Source of the DNA: Rhodothermales bacterium
GTDB taxonomy: Bacteria; Bacteroidota; Rhodothermia; Rhodothermales; VXPQ01
NCBI GenBank assembly: GCA_022821845.1
Contig: JAJECT010000023.1
Coordinates: forward strand, 1 to 64,000
Length of the DNA: 64,000 nucleotides
Direction of reading: 5' to 3'
Position 1 is the stretch's first letter, and every line of letters begins with the position of its first letter. Positions 44,436 through 54,358 of the stretch are shown piece by piece. Below the pieces are notes generated by a model. The model was not told the DNA's origin. It saw nothing but the letters and a program-made list of their open reading frames with translations, and ran no database searches. Position numbers and translations under genes: made by a program.

Positions 44436-45956
44436 TCATGGCGAAAGACGCCCCATAAGCCTCGGAAACGGAATGGTCTCCCGCACATGGTCGATTCCCC
44501 CAATCCACGTAAGCAGGCGCTCCAGCCCCAAACCGAATCCGGCGTGCGGAACGGAGCCGAACCGCCGCAAATCCAGATACCATTCGAACGCTTCTTTCGG
44601 AAGGTCGTGCGCGGCAATCTGTTCTTCGAGAAACGCCAGGTCCGTCGCCCGCTCGCCGCCGCCTATGATTTCCCCGTATCCCTCCGGGGCCAACACGTCC
44701 AGCGCCATGGCGAGACGGGCGTCGTCGGGGTCTCGTTTCATATAGAACGCCTTGGCGGCGGCGGGGTAGCGATGCACCATCGCCGGACGGTCGAAATGCC
44801 AGGTCAATACCGTTTCGTCGCTGCCCCCGAAATCGCTCCCCCATTCGAAGGATCGGGCCGAATCTTTCCAGGCCGGGAGGTTTTGCAACGCCTCCGCGAT
44901 CTCGTCCGCCCGCCGCCGTATCGCAATTTCGCGAGCGTCCAGTCGGCGGCGCTCGCCTTTTTTGGCCTGACCGTATCGCTTCCGGTTCGCCGCCAGTTCT
45001 TCGGCAAGCGCGGCGTTTTCTTCCTCCAGCGCCTGCATCCTGTCCTCCAGCATCCGGGCCGTGGCGTCGCTCCGCAACAAGTCAACCGCCTCCGTATAGG
45101 AAATCCGGGGAAATGGCTTGCGAACCCGCTCCAGCGGCGCCGTATCGCGTCCGAGGATCGCAAGTTCCTCTGCGCAATGCGCCAGCGCGTCGCGGACAAC
45201 GCGCGTCAGCAAATCCTCGGCCAGGCCCAGCGTATCCTCCAGATCGAAAAACGCCATTTCGGGTTCGATCATCCAGAACTCCGTAAGATGCCGCCGGGTC
45301 TTGGACTTTTCGGCGCGGAACGTCGGGCCAAACGTATAAATGCGCCCAAACGCCATGGCCATCGCCTCGCCGTACAGCTGTCCGCTCTGCGTCAGGTACG
45401 CCTTCTCGTCGAAATAATCCAGTTCGAAGAGGCTCGACGTGCCTTCTACCGCGTTCCCCGTCAGAATCGGGGCGTCCATCTGCAAAAATCCGCGCTCCTG
45501 AAAAAACGCATGGATCGACGCGATGAGCCGGTTGCGAATTCGCAAAATGGCCCAGGGCAGGCGGCTGCGCAACCACAAATGGCGATGCGACATCAGAAAA
45601 TCGATCCCGTGCTCCTTGGGCGTAATGGGATACTCCGCAGACGCGCCGACAAGCGCGAGCGAAGACACGACGAGTTCGACGCCGCCCGCCTGACGCTCGT
45701 CAAGCACGACCTTGCCCGTTACCGTCAGGGCGCTTTCCTGCGTGGCTTCGTCCGCCACGCGCCAGGTCCCGGCGTCCACGCTGTCCGCGGCCGCCACGCA
45801 TTGCGCCAGGCCCGTGCCGTCCCGCAACAGCAGAAACAGCAGATGCTTCGAGCCGCGCTTGTTGTAGAGCCAGCCCTTGAGCGTCACTTCCTGACCGACA
45901 TGCGCAGCCAGTTCCTGAATGGTCACATGCCGGGGTCCGACGTCGGCGTGGGTCAT
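44436..45956 (-). CDS. asnS: Asparaginyl-tRNA synthetase
   Basis: A 506-residue class II synthetase. The N-terminal OB-fold starts near GQEVTLKGWLYNKR. The catalytic motifs are GNAVEGTSSLFELDYF, TFRAEKSKTRRHLTEFWMIE (motif 2) and GFGLGLERLLTWI (motif 3). Residues about 297-368 insert a charged helical segment (ALEEENAALAEELAANRKRY and following) between the TEAVDLL helix and FEWGSDFG; bacterial AsnRS usually has a short connector here. A MITE fragment sits just upstream. Confidence 0.93.
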   Translation of the reverse strand: MTHADVGPRHVTIQELAAHVGQEVTLKGWLYNKRGSKHLLFLLLRDGTGLAQCVAAADSVDAGTWRVADEATQESALTVTGKVVLDERQAGGVELVVSSLALVGASAEYPITPKEHGIDFLMSHRHLWLRSRLPWAILRIRNRLIASIHAFFQERGFLQMDAPILTGNAVEGTSSLFELDYFDEKAYLTQSGQLYGEAMAMAFGRIYTFGPTFRAEKSKTRRHLTEFWMIEPEMAFFDLEDTLGLAEDLLTRVVRDALAHCAEELAILGRDTAPLERVRKPFPRISYTEAVDLLRSDATARMLEDRMQALEEENAALAEELAANRKRYGQAKKGERRRLDAREIAIRRRADEIAEALQNLPAWKDSARSFEWGSDFGGSDETVLTWHFDRPAMVHRYPAAAKAFYMKRDPDDARLAMALDVLAPEGYGEIIGGGERATDLAFLEEQIAAHDLPKEAFEWYLDLRRFGSVPHAGFGLGLERLLTWIGGIDHVRETIPFPRLMGRLSP

Positions 45957-45981
45957 CGGCGAAAAAGGATAGGGATAAGCG

Positions 45982-46022
45982 ACAGTGACGCGCTGAGCGA
46001 AGCGGTTTTGATCAGCGTATCC
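45982..46022 (-). repeat. Fragment of the MITE-like element next to asnS
   Basis: On the minus strand, GGATACGCTGATCAAAACC and the CTTCGCTCAGCGCGTC that follows match the left end of the 13216 element with few changes. It fills the short gap between the GWxTD gene stop and asnS. Confidence 0.65.
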
Positions 46023-47456
46023 TTAACGACGATACAACGCCGATTCCCAGTTGGGCAACGAGCGTTCGCCGGGAACGCTGGAATGCAACAACTCGAAACG
46101 GCCGAAGCCGTTCATGTCCGCAAACACGAAAATGGACTGCCCGTATCCCGGAACGTTGTTGTATTGCCATATCTCGTAGGGAACCGTGGCCTGATCGTAC
46201 AGATGCGGATCGATGTCGTTGGGCAACCCGTACGTAACGACCACCCGGCCCCGGTCGCTTTGCCAACCCGGCTCCATGGTGGACGTATACCTGTCGTTGG
46301 CGTACTGAATGCGGCTGTAAAAAGCGTCCTTGAACTCGTTGAGCGGCGTCATGGGCCGGTCGTCGCGCTTTTGCCAGAAATCCATGAGAAAACGGCGGCG
46401 GGCGTCCAGATCGGGCAACCTTCGTATCCGGCGCCGCTCCGTATCGTTGGCGATAAGGCGCGCGTGCGCCAGCCCCTGTTCTACCTCTTCCTCCGTCATG
46501 GCCGCATAGGAACTCGTTTCGAAATCCAGTTCGAGCGCCGCCGGGTCTTCGCGGGATACGTCCGGATTGTACACGAAAAACCTGCGAGACCGTTCGAAAA
46601 CGCCCTCGTTTCTATCGTTGACGAGCGCCATATGGAGCGCATACGACCCCGTAGGCAGCGCGCTCGTATCGAAACTTCCGACGAGAATGTCGGGGGACCT
46701 TGCCGCGCGTTCGAGGCGGCGCTCCATGCCGGGCAGCGGATTCGACCGGTCGGCGTCCGCCACATAAGCGTACGCCACGTACTGGCCTTGCGCGGAAGCG
46801 ACCTCCCCGGCACCATACGTTTCCGCATAGTAGTACATGCGGGGCAACCCTTCGCCAAAAAGACGATTCGGACTGGGATGCACAAGCAATCCATTCTTGA
46901 AAAAGAGGTTCTCCCGCTGCGCGTTCGGCGCAATGCTCGTGGCCAGCGCAATGTCCGAAATAGCCGCCGCGCCCTCCGGTTCGAAGCGATCTACGGCCAG
47001 GGACTGCCGCAGCTGCAGTTCGGGCCGGTCGGATGCATCGGAGGCGGCGAGGCGCAGCACATACTCGTCCGGCGCGACCGCCGCGCGTATCTGGTGCGTA
47101 AAATAATGCCCGGAATGCATCCCGGCGGTATCGGGAAGCGCAAAGCGAAGCACCGTGGAGTCGGCCCACGCCGGGGCGTCGGTCTCCAGCCCCGCGTTGC
47201 GCACCAGATCAAGGCGCAACGGCAAAAGCGCCGCGAAACCTTCCGGTTCGGCCGCCTCGAAATACAGGGACGGGGCCTCTACGCCGATATAAATCTCCAC
47301 GAGCGACAATGCGTCGTCGTACGCAAAGGCCGCATAATCGACGTCTACCTTCAGCGGCGCGTCTTGCGCGCAGGCGCCCCCTGCGAGCAGGCCGAAAAAA
47401 GCCAGCGACGCCATGCCCGCCGCGCCGAAAAGCCGTGTCCTGAAACAACCGATCAT
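46023..47456 (-). CDS. Exported GWxTD-domain protein
   Basis: A 477-residue protein with a signal peptide (GAAGMASLAFFGLLAGGACA). The N-terminal 300 residues are beta-rich; the C-terminal 150 form a GWxTD domain (RRRFLMDFWQKRD, YSRIQYANDRY, EPGWQSDRGRVVVTYGLPND), here with GWxSD instead of GWxTD. The family is common in Bacteroidota and relatives, and its function is not known. It precedes asnS on the same strand. Confidence 0.82.
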   Translation of the reverse strand: MIGCFRTRLFGAAGMASLAFFGLLAGGACAQDAPLKVDVDYAAFAYDDALSLVEIYIGVEAPSLYFEAAEPEGFAALLPLRLDLVRNAGLETDAPAWADSTVLRFALPDTAGMHSGHYFTHQIRAAVAPDEYVLRLAASDASDRPELQLRQSLAVDRFEPEGAAAISDIALATSIAPNAQRENLFFKNGLLVHPSPNRLFGEGLPRMYYYAETYGAGEVASAQGQYVAYAYVADADRSNPLPGMERRLERAARSPDILVGSFDTSALPTGSYALHMALVNDRNEGVFERSRRFFVYNPDVSREDPAALELDFETSSYAAMTEEEVEQGLAHARLIANDTERRRIRRLPDLDARRRFLMDFWQKRDDRPMTPLNEFKDAFYSRIQYANDRYTSTMEPGWQSDRGRVVVTYGLPNDIDPHLYDQATVPYEIWQYNNVPGYGQSIFVFADMNGFGRFELLHSSVPGERSLPNWESALYRR

Positions 47457-47546
47457 GCCATCTCCTTGCTGAAGCGAAGAACGCTTACAAAATAGGCCGG
47501 GAAAACGGGAAAAGAAAACGAAGCGGCAGCAAAACGCGCAAGCGGC

Positions 47547-48356
47547 CTATCGATCAAACCGGGTTACGCCCTCCGAAACAAACCGACCCGTTTCGACAAG
47601 GTACTGCCTCCCCTCTATCGAAAAAGCGTCCGACGCGACGTCGATTATATTGTAATGATTCCGGGAGCGGTACGCCCGGCGGCCCCGGGTGCTGGTAGCG
47701 GTCCCGGCCACGGCGACCACGATCCGCTGCATGGGGTGCGCGCCCACCGTAATTTCAAGCGGTTCTACATGCGATACGTGCAGATGCCCGCACAGAATAA
47801 GGGATACGCCCGCCTCGCCCGCCCGATCCAGCGCGCGGGGAGCATGGCGAGCCACGTCGTGCAACCAGAGGGCGCGCATGCGCGACAACTGATGATGCAC
47901 CACAAGCACCTTGAATACGGACGCAGGGACCGGCGCCAGGCGCTGCGTAATATCCTCGCACGTCTGCTCGTCGATGCGCCCGGCCTTGATCGTGCACCGG
48001 CGGGCCGAATTCATTCCCAGGACCGCCACGCCGTCGGTCTGGAAAAACGGCGCCACATCGGGATGGATAAAGCGACGATACCGCTCGAACGGCGCGAAAA
48101 TGCGCAGGAAAGGTTGCCACCACGGCGAAACGTCATGGTTGCCGGGCACGACAAGCACCGGCGGCTTCAGGGCAGCGAGCATCGCAGCGGCCTCCTTGAA
48201 CTCAACGAGGCGCGCCCGCTGGGTCAAATCCCCGCTTACGGCGACAAGATCGACATTCGAGGCATTGATTTCATCGACCAGCGCCCCGACGACGCCGCGA
48301 TGCGCAATCTTGCCGAAATGCAAATCCGATACATGCGCGATCCTGAATCCGCTCAC
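47547..48356 (-). CDS. Calcineurin-like metallophosphoesterase
   Basis: A 269-residue protein with all metallophosphoesterase blocks: ISDLHFG-like HVSDLHFGKI, VSGDLTQ, VPGNHDVS, VVHHQ and GHLHVSH, which bind two metal ions. Likely substrates are cyclic nucleotides or other phosphodiesters; the sequence does not decide. It follows pdhC by 20 bases and may be transcribed with the pyruvate dehydrogenase genes. Confidence 0.87.
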   Translation of the reverse strand: MSGFRIAHVSDLHFGKIAHRGVVGALVDEINASNVDLVAVSGDLTQRARLVEFKEAAAMLAALKPPVLVVPGNHDVSPWWQPFLRIFAPFERYRRFIHPDVAPFFQTDGVAVLGMNSARRCTIKAGRIDEQTCEDITQRLAPVPASVFKVLVVHHQLSRMRALWLHDVARHAPRALDRAGEAGVSLILCGHLHVSHVEPLEITVGAHPMQRIVVAVAGTATSTRGRRAYRSRNHYNIIDVASDAFSIEGRQYLVETGRFVSEGVTRFDR

Positions 48357-48376
48357 CGTGCTGGTCCCGTAACAAC

Positions 48377-49672
48377 CTATAGCAACATGGAAAGCGGCTC
48401 CTCAAGATAGCTCCGCACCGTCCCGACGAAAGCCGCCGCGACCGCGCCGTCTACTACGCGATGATCGGACGAAAGCGTCAACTTCATGCGCTTGCCGGGC
48501 GCGATCGCCCCGTCCCGGACCACGGCCTCGTCCCGAATCGCCCCGATAGCAAGGATGCATGCGTTCGGGGGATTGATGATGGCCGTAAACTCTTCCACGC
48601 CATACATGCCGAGGTTGCTGGTCGTGAACGTAGACCCTTCCCAGTCTTCCGGCTGCAACGAACGGTCGCGCGCGCGGCGGGCCAGTTCCCGGGTTTCCGC
48701 GGCGATCTGCGCGAGTCCCTTGCGGTCCGCATGGCGAATAACCGGCGTCACGAGGCCATCGTCTATGGCGACGGCGATAGCCACATGGACCTGTCCATGC
48801 CGCTGAATCACGCCCTCCTGCTCAAGCCAGGATGCATTCGCCGCGGGGTGCCGGGACAGGGCCAGCGCGCACGCCTTGGTAACAAGGTCGTTGAACGAAA
48901 TTTTTACGCCGCCCTCGGCTTCGGCTTTCTGGTTGATGCGGGCGCGCGCCGCGACGGCCTGCTCCACGTCCACGTCCACCGTAAGGTAAAAGTGCGGCGA
49001 CGTGAATTTGCTCTCTGCCAGGCGGCGGGCGATGGTCTTGCGCATCTGCGAAATGGGCAGGATATCGAAAGCGCCCTCCGCCGGCGCTTCGAGCGCGGCG
49101 GCGGCGCTATAGCCCGGGTCGGCGCTCCGCCCTGGAACGGCTTGCCGAATCGCCGCCTCGACGTCCCGCTTCACGATGCGCCCTTCCGGGCCGCTTCCCG
49201 CAACCTGCTGCAATGCGACGCCATGCTCCTCGGCCAGGCGGCGGGCCAGCGGCGAACTCTTGACGCGCCCGGCGTCTGCGGAAACAGGCGGCTCCGCAGT
49301 CTCCGTCGTTTGCGGCGGGGCTTCTGTCTCGGCGGATTGTACGGCCCCGTCCCCCGTCGACGCGGCGGGCGCTTCGGAATGCGCAACGCCCGCTCCGCCG
49401 TCATATCCGGCAAGCAATCCCGAAATATCCTCGCCCGCCTCGCCCAGCACGGCGATCAGGCCGCCGATCGGCACAGCGGCGCCCGCCGGAATCACTTTTT
49501 TGAGCAAGACGCCGTCGTCGTATACTTCCAGGTCCATCGTGGCCTTGTCCGTCTCAACCTGGGCGATAATGTCCCCGGACGATACGGCGTCCCCTTCCTC
49601 TGCAAGCCATGAAACGAGGACGCCCTCCTCCATGGTATCGCTCATTTTGGGCATTTCGACAGGAATGGGCAT
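48377..49672 (-). CDS. pdhC: Pyruvate dehydrogenase complex E2, dihydrolipoamide acetyltransferase
   Basis: A 431-residue E2. One lipoyl domain starts MPIPVEMPKMSDTMEEGVLV with the lipoyl Lys in VETDKATMDLEV near residue 43. A linker follows, then a peripheral subunit-binding domain (SSPLARRLAEEHGVALQQV, GSGPEGRIVKRD) and the catalytic domain ending DHRVVDGAVAAAF with the active His and Asp. It is downstream of pdhB. The ATG at 49672 starts the lipoyl domain. Confidence 0.94.
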   Translation of the reverse strand: MPIPVEMPKMSDTMEEGVLVSWLAEEGDAVSSGDIIAQVETDKATMDLEVYDDGVLLKKVIPAGAAVPIGGLIAVLGEAGEDISGLLAGYDGGAGVAHSEAPAASTGDGAVQSAETEAPPQTTETAEPPVSADAGRVKSSPLARRLAEEHGVALQQVAGSGPEGRIVKRDVEAAIRQAVPGRSADPGYSAAAALEAPAEGAFDILPISQMRKTIARRLAESKFTSPHFYLTVDVDVEQAVAARARINQKAEAEGGVKISFNDLVTKACALALSRHPAANASWLEQEGVIQRHGQVHVAIAVAIDDGLVTPVIRHADRKGLAQIAAETRELARRARDRSLQPEDWEGSTFTTSNLGMYGVEEFTAIINPPNACILAIGAIRDEAVVRDGAIAPGKRMKLTLSSDHRVVDGAVAAAFVGTVRSYLEEPLSMLL

Positions 49673-49797
49673 GGTCCGGCGTACGAAGTAAAGATTTTCT
49701 TGGTAAAAACGCGCTTTGCGCGGAGTTTCCGGGGGCTTTAGCGCGGGAGCGTTTTTTCCGGGTTCGCAAACGACGCATCCGGGAAGCCGCCCCGCGT

Positions 49798-50781
49798 TCA
49801 ACGTGCGTAGAGCGCTTTTTTGGCGGCCGCTACGATGTCCTCGGCGCGCGGCATGTAATACTCGATCAGGTTTTTGGCGTACGGAGCCGGCGTATCCTTC
49901 GCCGTCACGCGCAGGACGGGCGCATCCAGCCAGTCGAATAGGCGCTCCTGTACCTGACAGGCCACCTCCGACGAAAAGCTGGCGAACGGATTGCTTTCGT
50001 CCACAACCACGAGCCGGTTCGTTTTCCGTACGGAAGCAGCGATCGCGTCGATATCCAGCGGGCGGATCGTCCGCGGATCGATGACTTCGGCTTCGTACCC
50101 GTCTTCCGCCAGCCGGTCGGCTGCTTCCAGCGCGCGCCAGTAACTTTTCTGATGCGCTACGAGGGTCACGTCGGCGCCTTCGCGCGCAATGCGCGCCTTG
50201 CCGAGCGGGATCAGGTAATCGGCAGCGTCCGAAACCTCTCCCTTCAACCCGTACATGGATTCGCTTTCGAGGAAAATCACCGGATCGTCGTCCCGGATCG
50301 CCGACTTCAGGAGGCCCTTCGCATCGTCCGGGTTGGACGGCGCCACCACCTTCAGGCCGGGAAAATACGAATACAGGGATTCGACCGCCGTGTTGTGCGT
50401 CGCGGCCAACTGTCCCGCCGCGCCGTTCGGCCCCCGAAAAACGATGGGGACCGCGTATTGTCCGCCCGACATGTAGCGAATTTTCGCCGCATTGTTGACC
50501 AGCTGATCGAACGCTACGAACGAAAAATTAAAGGTCATGAACTCGACGACAGGGCGCAATCCGGCCATGGCGGCGCCCACGCCAAGCCCTGCAAACCCGC
50601 TTTCGCTGATCGGCGTATCGATCACCCGGCCCGCGCCGAAACGATCCAGCATCCCCTCGCTGACCTTGTACGCTCCATTGTACTCGGCAACCTCTTCGCC
50701 AATCAGAAAGATGTTCTCGTCGCGCTCCATCTCCTCCACCATGGCGGCGCGAAGCGCTTCGCGAAATTGCAATACAGCCAT
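49798..50781 (-). CDS. pdhB: Pyruvate dehydrogenase E1 beta subunit
   Basis: A 327-residue transketolase-like subunit. It has REALRAAMVEEMERDENIFL, IGEEVAEYNGAYKVSEG, LLDRFG and DTPISESGFAGLGVGAAMAG, and VVVDESNPFASFSSEVACQV in the C-terminal domain. It forms the E1 heterotetramer with PdhA, binding thiamine diphosphate at their interface. It starts 12 bases after pdhA. Confidence 0.95.
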   Translation of the reverse strand: MAVLQFREALRAAMVEEMERDENIFLIGEEVAEYNGAYKVSEGMLDRFGAGRVIDTPISESGFAGLGVGAAMAGLRPVVEFMTFNFSFVAFDQLVNNAAKIRYMSGGQYAVPIVFRGPNGAAGQLAATHNTAVESLYSYFPGLKVVAPSNPDDAKGLLKSAIRDDDPVIFLESESMYGLKGEVSDAADYLIPLGKARIAREGADVTLVAHQKSYWRALEAADRLAEDGYEAEVIDPRTIRPLDIDAIAASVRKTNRLVVVDESNPFASFSSEVACQVQERLFDWLDAPVLRVTAKDTPAPYAKNLIEYYMPRAEDIVAAAKKALYAR

Positions 50782-50793
50782 AATCTGCCTGGA

Positions 50794-51948
50794 TCAATCG
50801 GTTAAAAACGGATAGTCGGTTTGCGCATATACCTGTTCGTATATCTCGGAGATGGCCGGCGCGGGGCTTTCTTCGCTGAAGGTAACCGAATCCATCACTT
50901 CCTGCTTTATTTCGGCGTCCACAGCGTCCAGGTCCTCGTTCGAGGCCAGTTCGCGCTCCAGCAGGTAGCCCTTGAGACGAACGATCGGGTCTTGCTCCTT
51001 GCGCGCGTCCAGTTCTTCCCTGGTCCGGTAATTCGCCGGATCGCTCATGGAATGGCCCCGATACCGGTAGGTGCGCACCTCCAGAATCGACGGGCGGTTG
51101 TTCCGGGCCATCGCGATATGGTCGGACATGGCCTTGTACACGCTGAAAATATCCATCCCGCTGGCCAGCGCGGAAGGCATGCCGTAACTATCGGCGTACC
51201 GGTAAAAGTCCGGCTGCGCAAACGCCCGGTGGGTCGCCGTGCCCATGGCGTACTCGTTGTTCTCGATCACAAAGACGCACGGCGTTTCGTACAGCGCCGC
51301 CAGGTTCATGGCTTCGTGAAAAGACCCCTGCCCCACGGCCCCGTCGCCGAAATAGGTCAGGCACACCCCGCCGTCGCCCTTGTACTTGTGCGCAAAGGCA
51401 ATGCCCGCGCCCACGGCGATGTGCCCGCCAACGATGCCATGCCCTCCGTAAAAATTCAGCTCTTTCTTGAAATAGTGCATGGACCCGCCCTTCCCTCTGG
51501 ACGAACCGCCGACCTTGCCAAAGAGCTCCGCCATGCATTCGTTCGACGTCATGCCGAGCGCCAGGCCAAGTCCATGATCCCGATAGGCCGTGATCGCCGA
51601 ATCCTTGCCGATTTCCATGGCGTACGCCGACCCGGTGGACACCGCCTCCTGGCCAATATAAAGGTGCAGGAAGCCGCCGATCTTTTGCTTTCCGTACATT
51701 TGCGCCGCCCGCTCCTCGAACCGGCGCTGCAACAACATGTTGCGATACATGGCGCGCGCGTCGTCGCCCGAAAGCCCAAGTTCCTCATGGGTATACGCGC
51801 CCGCCGGATACTCGACGAAGGCCTCGCTCGCGCCGTCTTCCGCCGTCGCGTCGGCATGGCCATTCTGGCTCACAGCCGAAATCCCATTGCCTTGCGCTTT
51901 ACCCTCTGCGACGGGTTGCCTTGCTTGTTTCCGCGTTTCACCAGCCAT
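50794..51948 (-). CDS. pdhA: Pyruvate dehydrogenase E1 alpha subunit
   Basis: A 384-residue subunit that decarboxylates pyruvate using thiamine diphosphate. It has the ThDP motif GDGAVGQGSFHEAMN, GFLHLYIGQEAVSTG, and the phosphorylation-loop-like YRYRGHSMSDPANYR. The first 45 residues are a non-conserved, Gln/Ala-rich extension. It leads pdhA-pdhB-pdhC. No E3 is within the window. Confidence 0.95.
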   Translation of the reverse strand: MAGETRKQARQPVAEGKAQGNGISAVSQNGHADATAEDGASEAFVEYPAGAYTHEELGLSGDDARAMYRNMLLQRRFEERAAQMYGKQKIGGFLHLYIGQEAVSTGSAYAMEIGKDSAITAYRDHGLGLALGMTSNECMAELFGKVGGSSRGKGGSMHYFKKELNFYGGHGIVGGHIAVGAGIAFAHKYKGDGGVCLTYFGDGAVGQGSFHEAMNLAALYETPCVFVIENNEYAMGTATHRAFAQPDFYRYADSYGMPSALASGMDIFSVYKAMSDHIAMARNNRPSILEVRTYRYRGHSMSDPANYRTREELDARKEQDPIVRLKGYLLERELASNEDLDAVDAEIKQEVMDSVTFSEESPAPAISEIYEQVYAQTDYPFLTD

Positions 51949-52149
51949 GGCGTATCATAGCATGCATTGTTTTTCAAAAACGACGAACCGGGCCGTTAAC
52001 CCGTTTGTATCAGAATAGAATCCGGGGGGTTTCCTGTTTCCCTAAAAATTAATCGAACATCGCCTGGGCGATAGCCCGCGCATGGACGCGCGCCCCTTTC
52101 GGAACCGCCTGCCCGCTCCTGTGTCAGAATGCGGCTTGAACATGCGCAG

Positions 52150-52183
52150 TTTGTCAAGATAATAAAAAATCGCAATATTTTCG
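52150..52183 (+). promoter_or_regulatory. Candidate Bacteroidota-type promoter upstream of the DPM1-like gene
   Basis: TTTG at 52150 and TATTTTCG at 52176 resemble the TTTG (-33) and TAnnTTTG (-7) boxes of Bacteroidota sigma ABfr promoters, with one mismatch and slightly long spacing. It lies in the 263-base divergent gap between pdhA and the glycosyltransferase, which holds no gene. Confidence 0.3.
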
Positions 52184-52211
52184 TACGCTGTCCCGCAGAT
52201 TTTCGCTCCCC

Positions 52212-52970
52212 GTGAAACCGCTTCGCAAACAGGATGCTTCGGGCGAGAACCGCTCCATAGTGGTGATTCCCACCTACAACGAAGCCGAAAACGTCCCCGT
52301 CGTGCTCGACGAACTCATGACGCTCCCCGAGCAGGTGCACGCGCTGGTGGTGGACGACGGCTCGCCCGACGGCACGGGCCGGTGCGTCAAGACGCGCATG
52401 CAGAAATACCCGGGACGCATCTCGTTGATCGAGCGGGAAGGGAAAATGGGCCTCGGTTCCGCCTATCTTTGCGGCTTCGACTGGGCGCTTGAGCGGGGGT
52501 ACGCCTTTATTTGCAGCATGGACGCAGACTTGTCGCATAACCCCGCCGACATTTCCCGCCTCATCGCGCCCGTCCTCGAAGGCCGCGCCGACCTGGCGGT
52601 CGGATCGCGGTACGCAGAGGGCGTACGCGTCGTAAACTGGCCGCTTACCCGCCTCATTCTCTCCTACTGCGCCGGCATGTACACCCGTTTCGTAACGCGC
52701 CTGCCGATCCGGGACGTAACCGCCGGGTTCATGTGCTACCATCGGCGCGTACTGGAAGCCATCGATTTCGACCGGGTCACCTCCAATGGATACTCCTTCC
52801 TGCTGGAAATGAAATTCCGGGCCTGGCGGCGGCGATTCGTCCTGCTGGAAATCCCGATCATCTTCACCGAACGCACCGAAGGCCAGTCCAAGATGACGCG
52901 GGCCATCGTGCGCGAAGCGGCGTTCAAGGTCTGGGAACTGCGCCTGCGGCAGCTGTTCGGACGCTTGTAG
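52212..52970 (+). CDS. Polyprenol-phosphate glycosyltransferase (DPM1-like)
   Basis: A 252-residue GT2 enzyme. It has [30 protein letters not shown], the DADLSHNP metal-binding motif and [18 protein letters not shown], all matching dolichol/polyprenol-phosphate mannosyltransferase. No membrane helix is present, as in DPM1. It would load a sugar on a lipid carrier for envelope glycans. The start is GTG at 52212. Confidence 0.88.
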   Translation: MKPLRKQDASGENRSIVVIPTYNEAENVPVVLDELMTLPEQVHALVVDDGSPDGTGRCVKTRMQKYPGRISLIEREGKMGLGSAYLCGFDWALERGYAFICSMDADLSHNPADISRLIAPVLEGRADLAVGSRYAEGVRVVNWPLTRLILSYCAGMYTRFVTRLPIRDVTAGFMCYHRRVLEAIDFDRVTSNGYSFLLEMKFRAWRRRFVLLEIPIIFTERTEGQSKMTRAIVREAAFKVWELRLRQLFGRL

Positions 52971-53083
52971 CGAGCGTACAATTTTACACGCTTTGCACGA
53001 AAAGCCCGCATCCCCTCCGTCCCTTGCGCGTTAACAGGCCCAGCGAATCGCTATCCACCTTTCAACGCGCAAATACTATATCC

Positions 53084-54328
53084 ATGTCCGCCTACAGCAA
53101 CCTGATCCCGCCCGCCGAAGGCCAGTCCATCGCCATGGAACAAGGCCGACTGCATGTGCCGGAGCGCCCCATCGTACCGTTCATAGAAGGCGACGGCACG
53201 GGCCCGGACATATGGGCCGCCGCGCAACATGTTTTCGACCAGGCGGTCCGGCATGCCTACGGAGACGCGCGGAAAATCGTGTGGTTCGAGGTGTTTGCGG
53301 GCGAAAAGGCGAAAAACCGGCTCGACGAATGGCTGCCGAACGATACGCTCGAAGCCATCCGGCGGCATCTCGTCGCCATCAAAGGCCCCCTGACTACGCC
53401 CGTCGGCGGCGGCATTCGCTCGCTGAACGTGGCCCTGCGGCAAATACTGGACCTGTACGCCTGCGTACGTCCCGTGCGCCATTTTGCAGGCGTCCCCTCC
53501 CCCGTCAAGCAGCCCGAAAAGGTGAACATGGTCATCTTTCGGGAAAATTCGGAGGACATCTATGCAGGCATCGAGTATGAAATGGGTACGCCGGAAGCGC
53601 AAAAACTCATTGGCTTTCTGCGAGACGAACTGGGCGTAGCGAATATCCGTTTCCCTGAAACGAGCGGCGTCGGCGTGAAGCCGGTTTCCAAAGAAGGCAC
53701 AGAGCGGCTTGTGCGCGCGGCCTTCGCCTACGCCCGGCAGCGCGGCCACGACAGCGTTACGCTGGTGCACAAGGGAAACATCATGAAATTCACCGAAGGG
53801 GGCTTCCGGGACTGGGGATACGAACTGGCCCAGCGCGAATTCGGGGCCAGGGAGTTCGGCGGCGGCCCCTGGTGCAAGCTCCCCGACGGAACCATCGTGA
53901 AGGACGTCATCGCCGACGCCTTTTTGCAACAGATTTTGACGCGCCCGGACGAATACGGCGTCATTGCAACCATGAACCTGAACGGGGATTATATCTCCGA
54001 CGCGCTGGCCGCCCAGGTCGGAGGCATCGGGATTGCGCCGGGCGCCAACATCAACTACGACACCGGCCACGCCATCTTCGAAGCGACGCACGGCACGGCG
54101 CCCAAATACGCGGGCCAGGACAAGGTGAATCCCGGATCGGTCATCCTTTCCGGGGAAATGATGTTCCGGTACATGGGCTGGGACGAGGCCGCCGACCTGA
54201 TCGTGTCTTCGCTGGAAAAAACGATTGCGCAGAAGCGGGTCACGTATGACTTCGAACGCCAGATGGACGATGCCACGCTGCTCAAAACCAGCGAGTTCGG
54301 CGCGGCGATGGTCGAAAACATGGCGTAA
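53084..54328 (+). CDS. icd: Isocitrate dehydrogenase (NADP-type)
   Basis: A 414-residue enzyme of the TCA cycle. It has [27 protein letters not shown], the substrate Ser in [43 protein letters not shown] and [20 protein letters not shown]. Residues around NINYDTG support NADP use, but the cofactor was not tested. The ATG at 53084 gives the normal length. It lies 113 bases after the glycosyltransferase gene. Confidence 0.94.
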   Translation: MSAYSNLIPPAEGQSIAMEQGRLHVPERPIVPFIEGDGTGPDIWAAAQHVFDQAVRHAYGDARKIVWFEVFAGEKAKNRLDEWLPNDTLEAIRRHLVAIKGPLTTPVGGGIRSLNVALRQILDLYACVRPVRHFAGVPSPVKQPEKVNMVIFRENSEDIYAGIEYEMGTPEAQKLIGFLRDELGVANIRFPETSGVGVKPVSKEGTERLVRAAFAYARQRGHDSVTLVHKGNIMKFTEGGFRDWGYELAQREFGAREFGGGPWCKLPDGTIVKDVIADAFLQQILTRPDEYGVIATMNLNGDYISDALAAQVGGIGIAPGANINYDTGHAIFEATHGTAPKYAGQDKVNPGSVILSGEMMFRYMGWDEAADLIVSSLEKTIAQKRVTYDFERQMDDATLLKTSEFGAAMVENMA

Positions 54329-54358
54329 CGCCGCAGCCCGGAAACGAGGCGGGCGCGG

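Noticed and set aside
44391-47495. 1,034-codon plus-strand frame antisense to asnS and the GWxTD gene
   Set aside because: It crosses two real genes and a repeat fragment; low-complexity arginine-rich translation.
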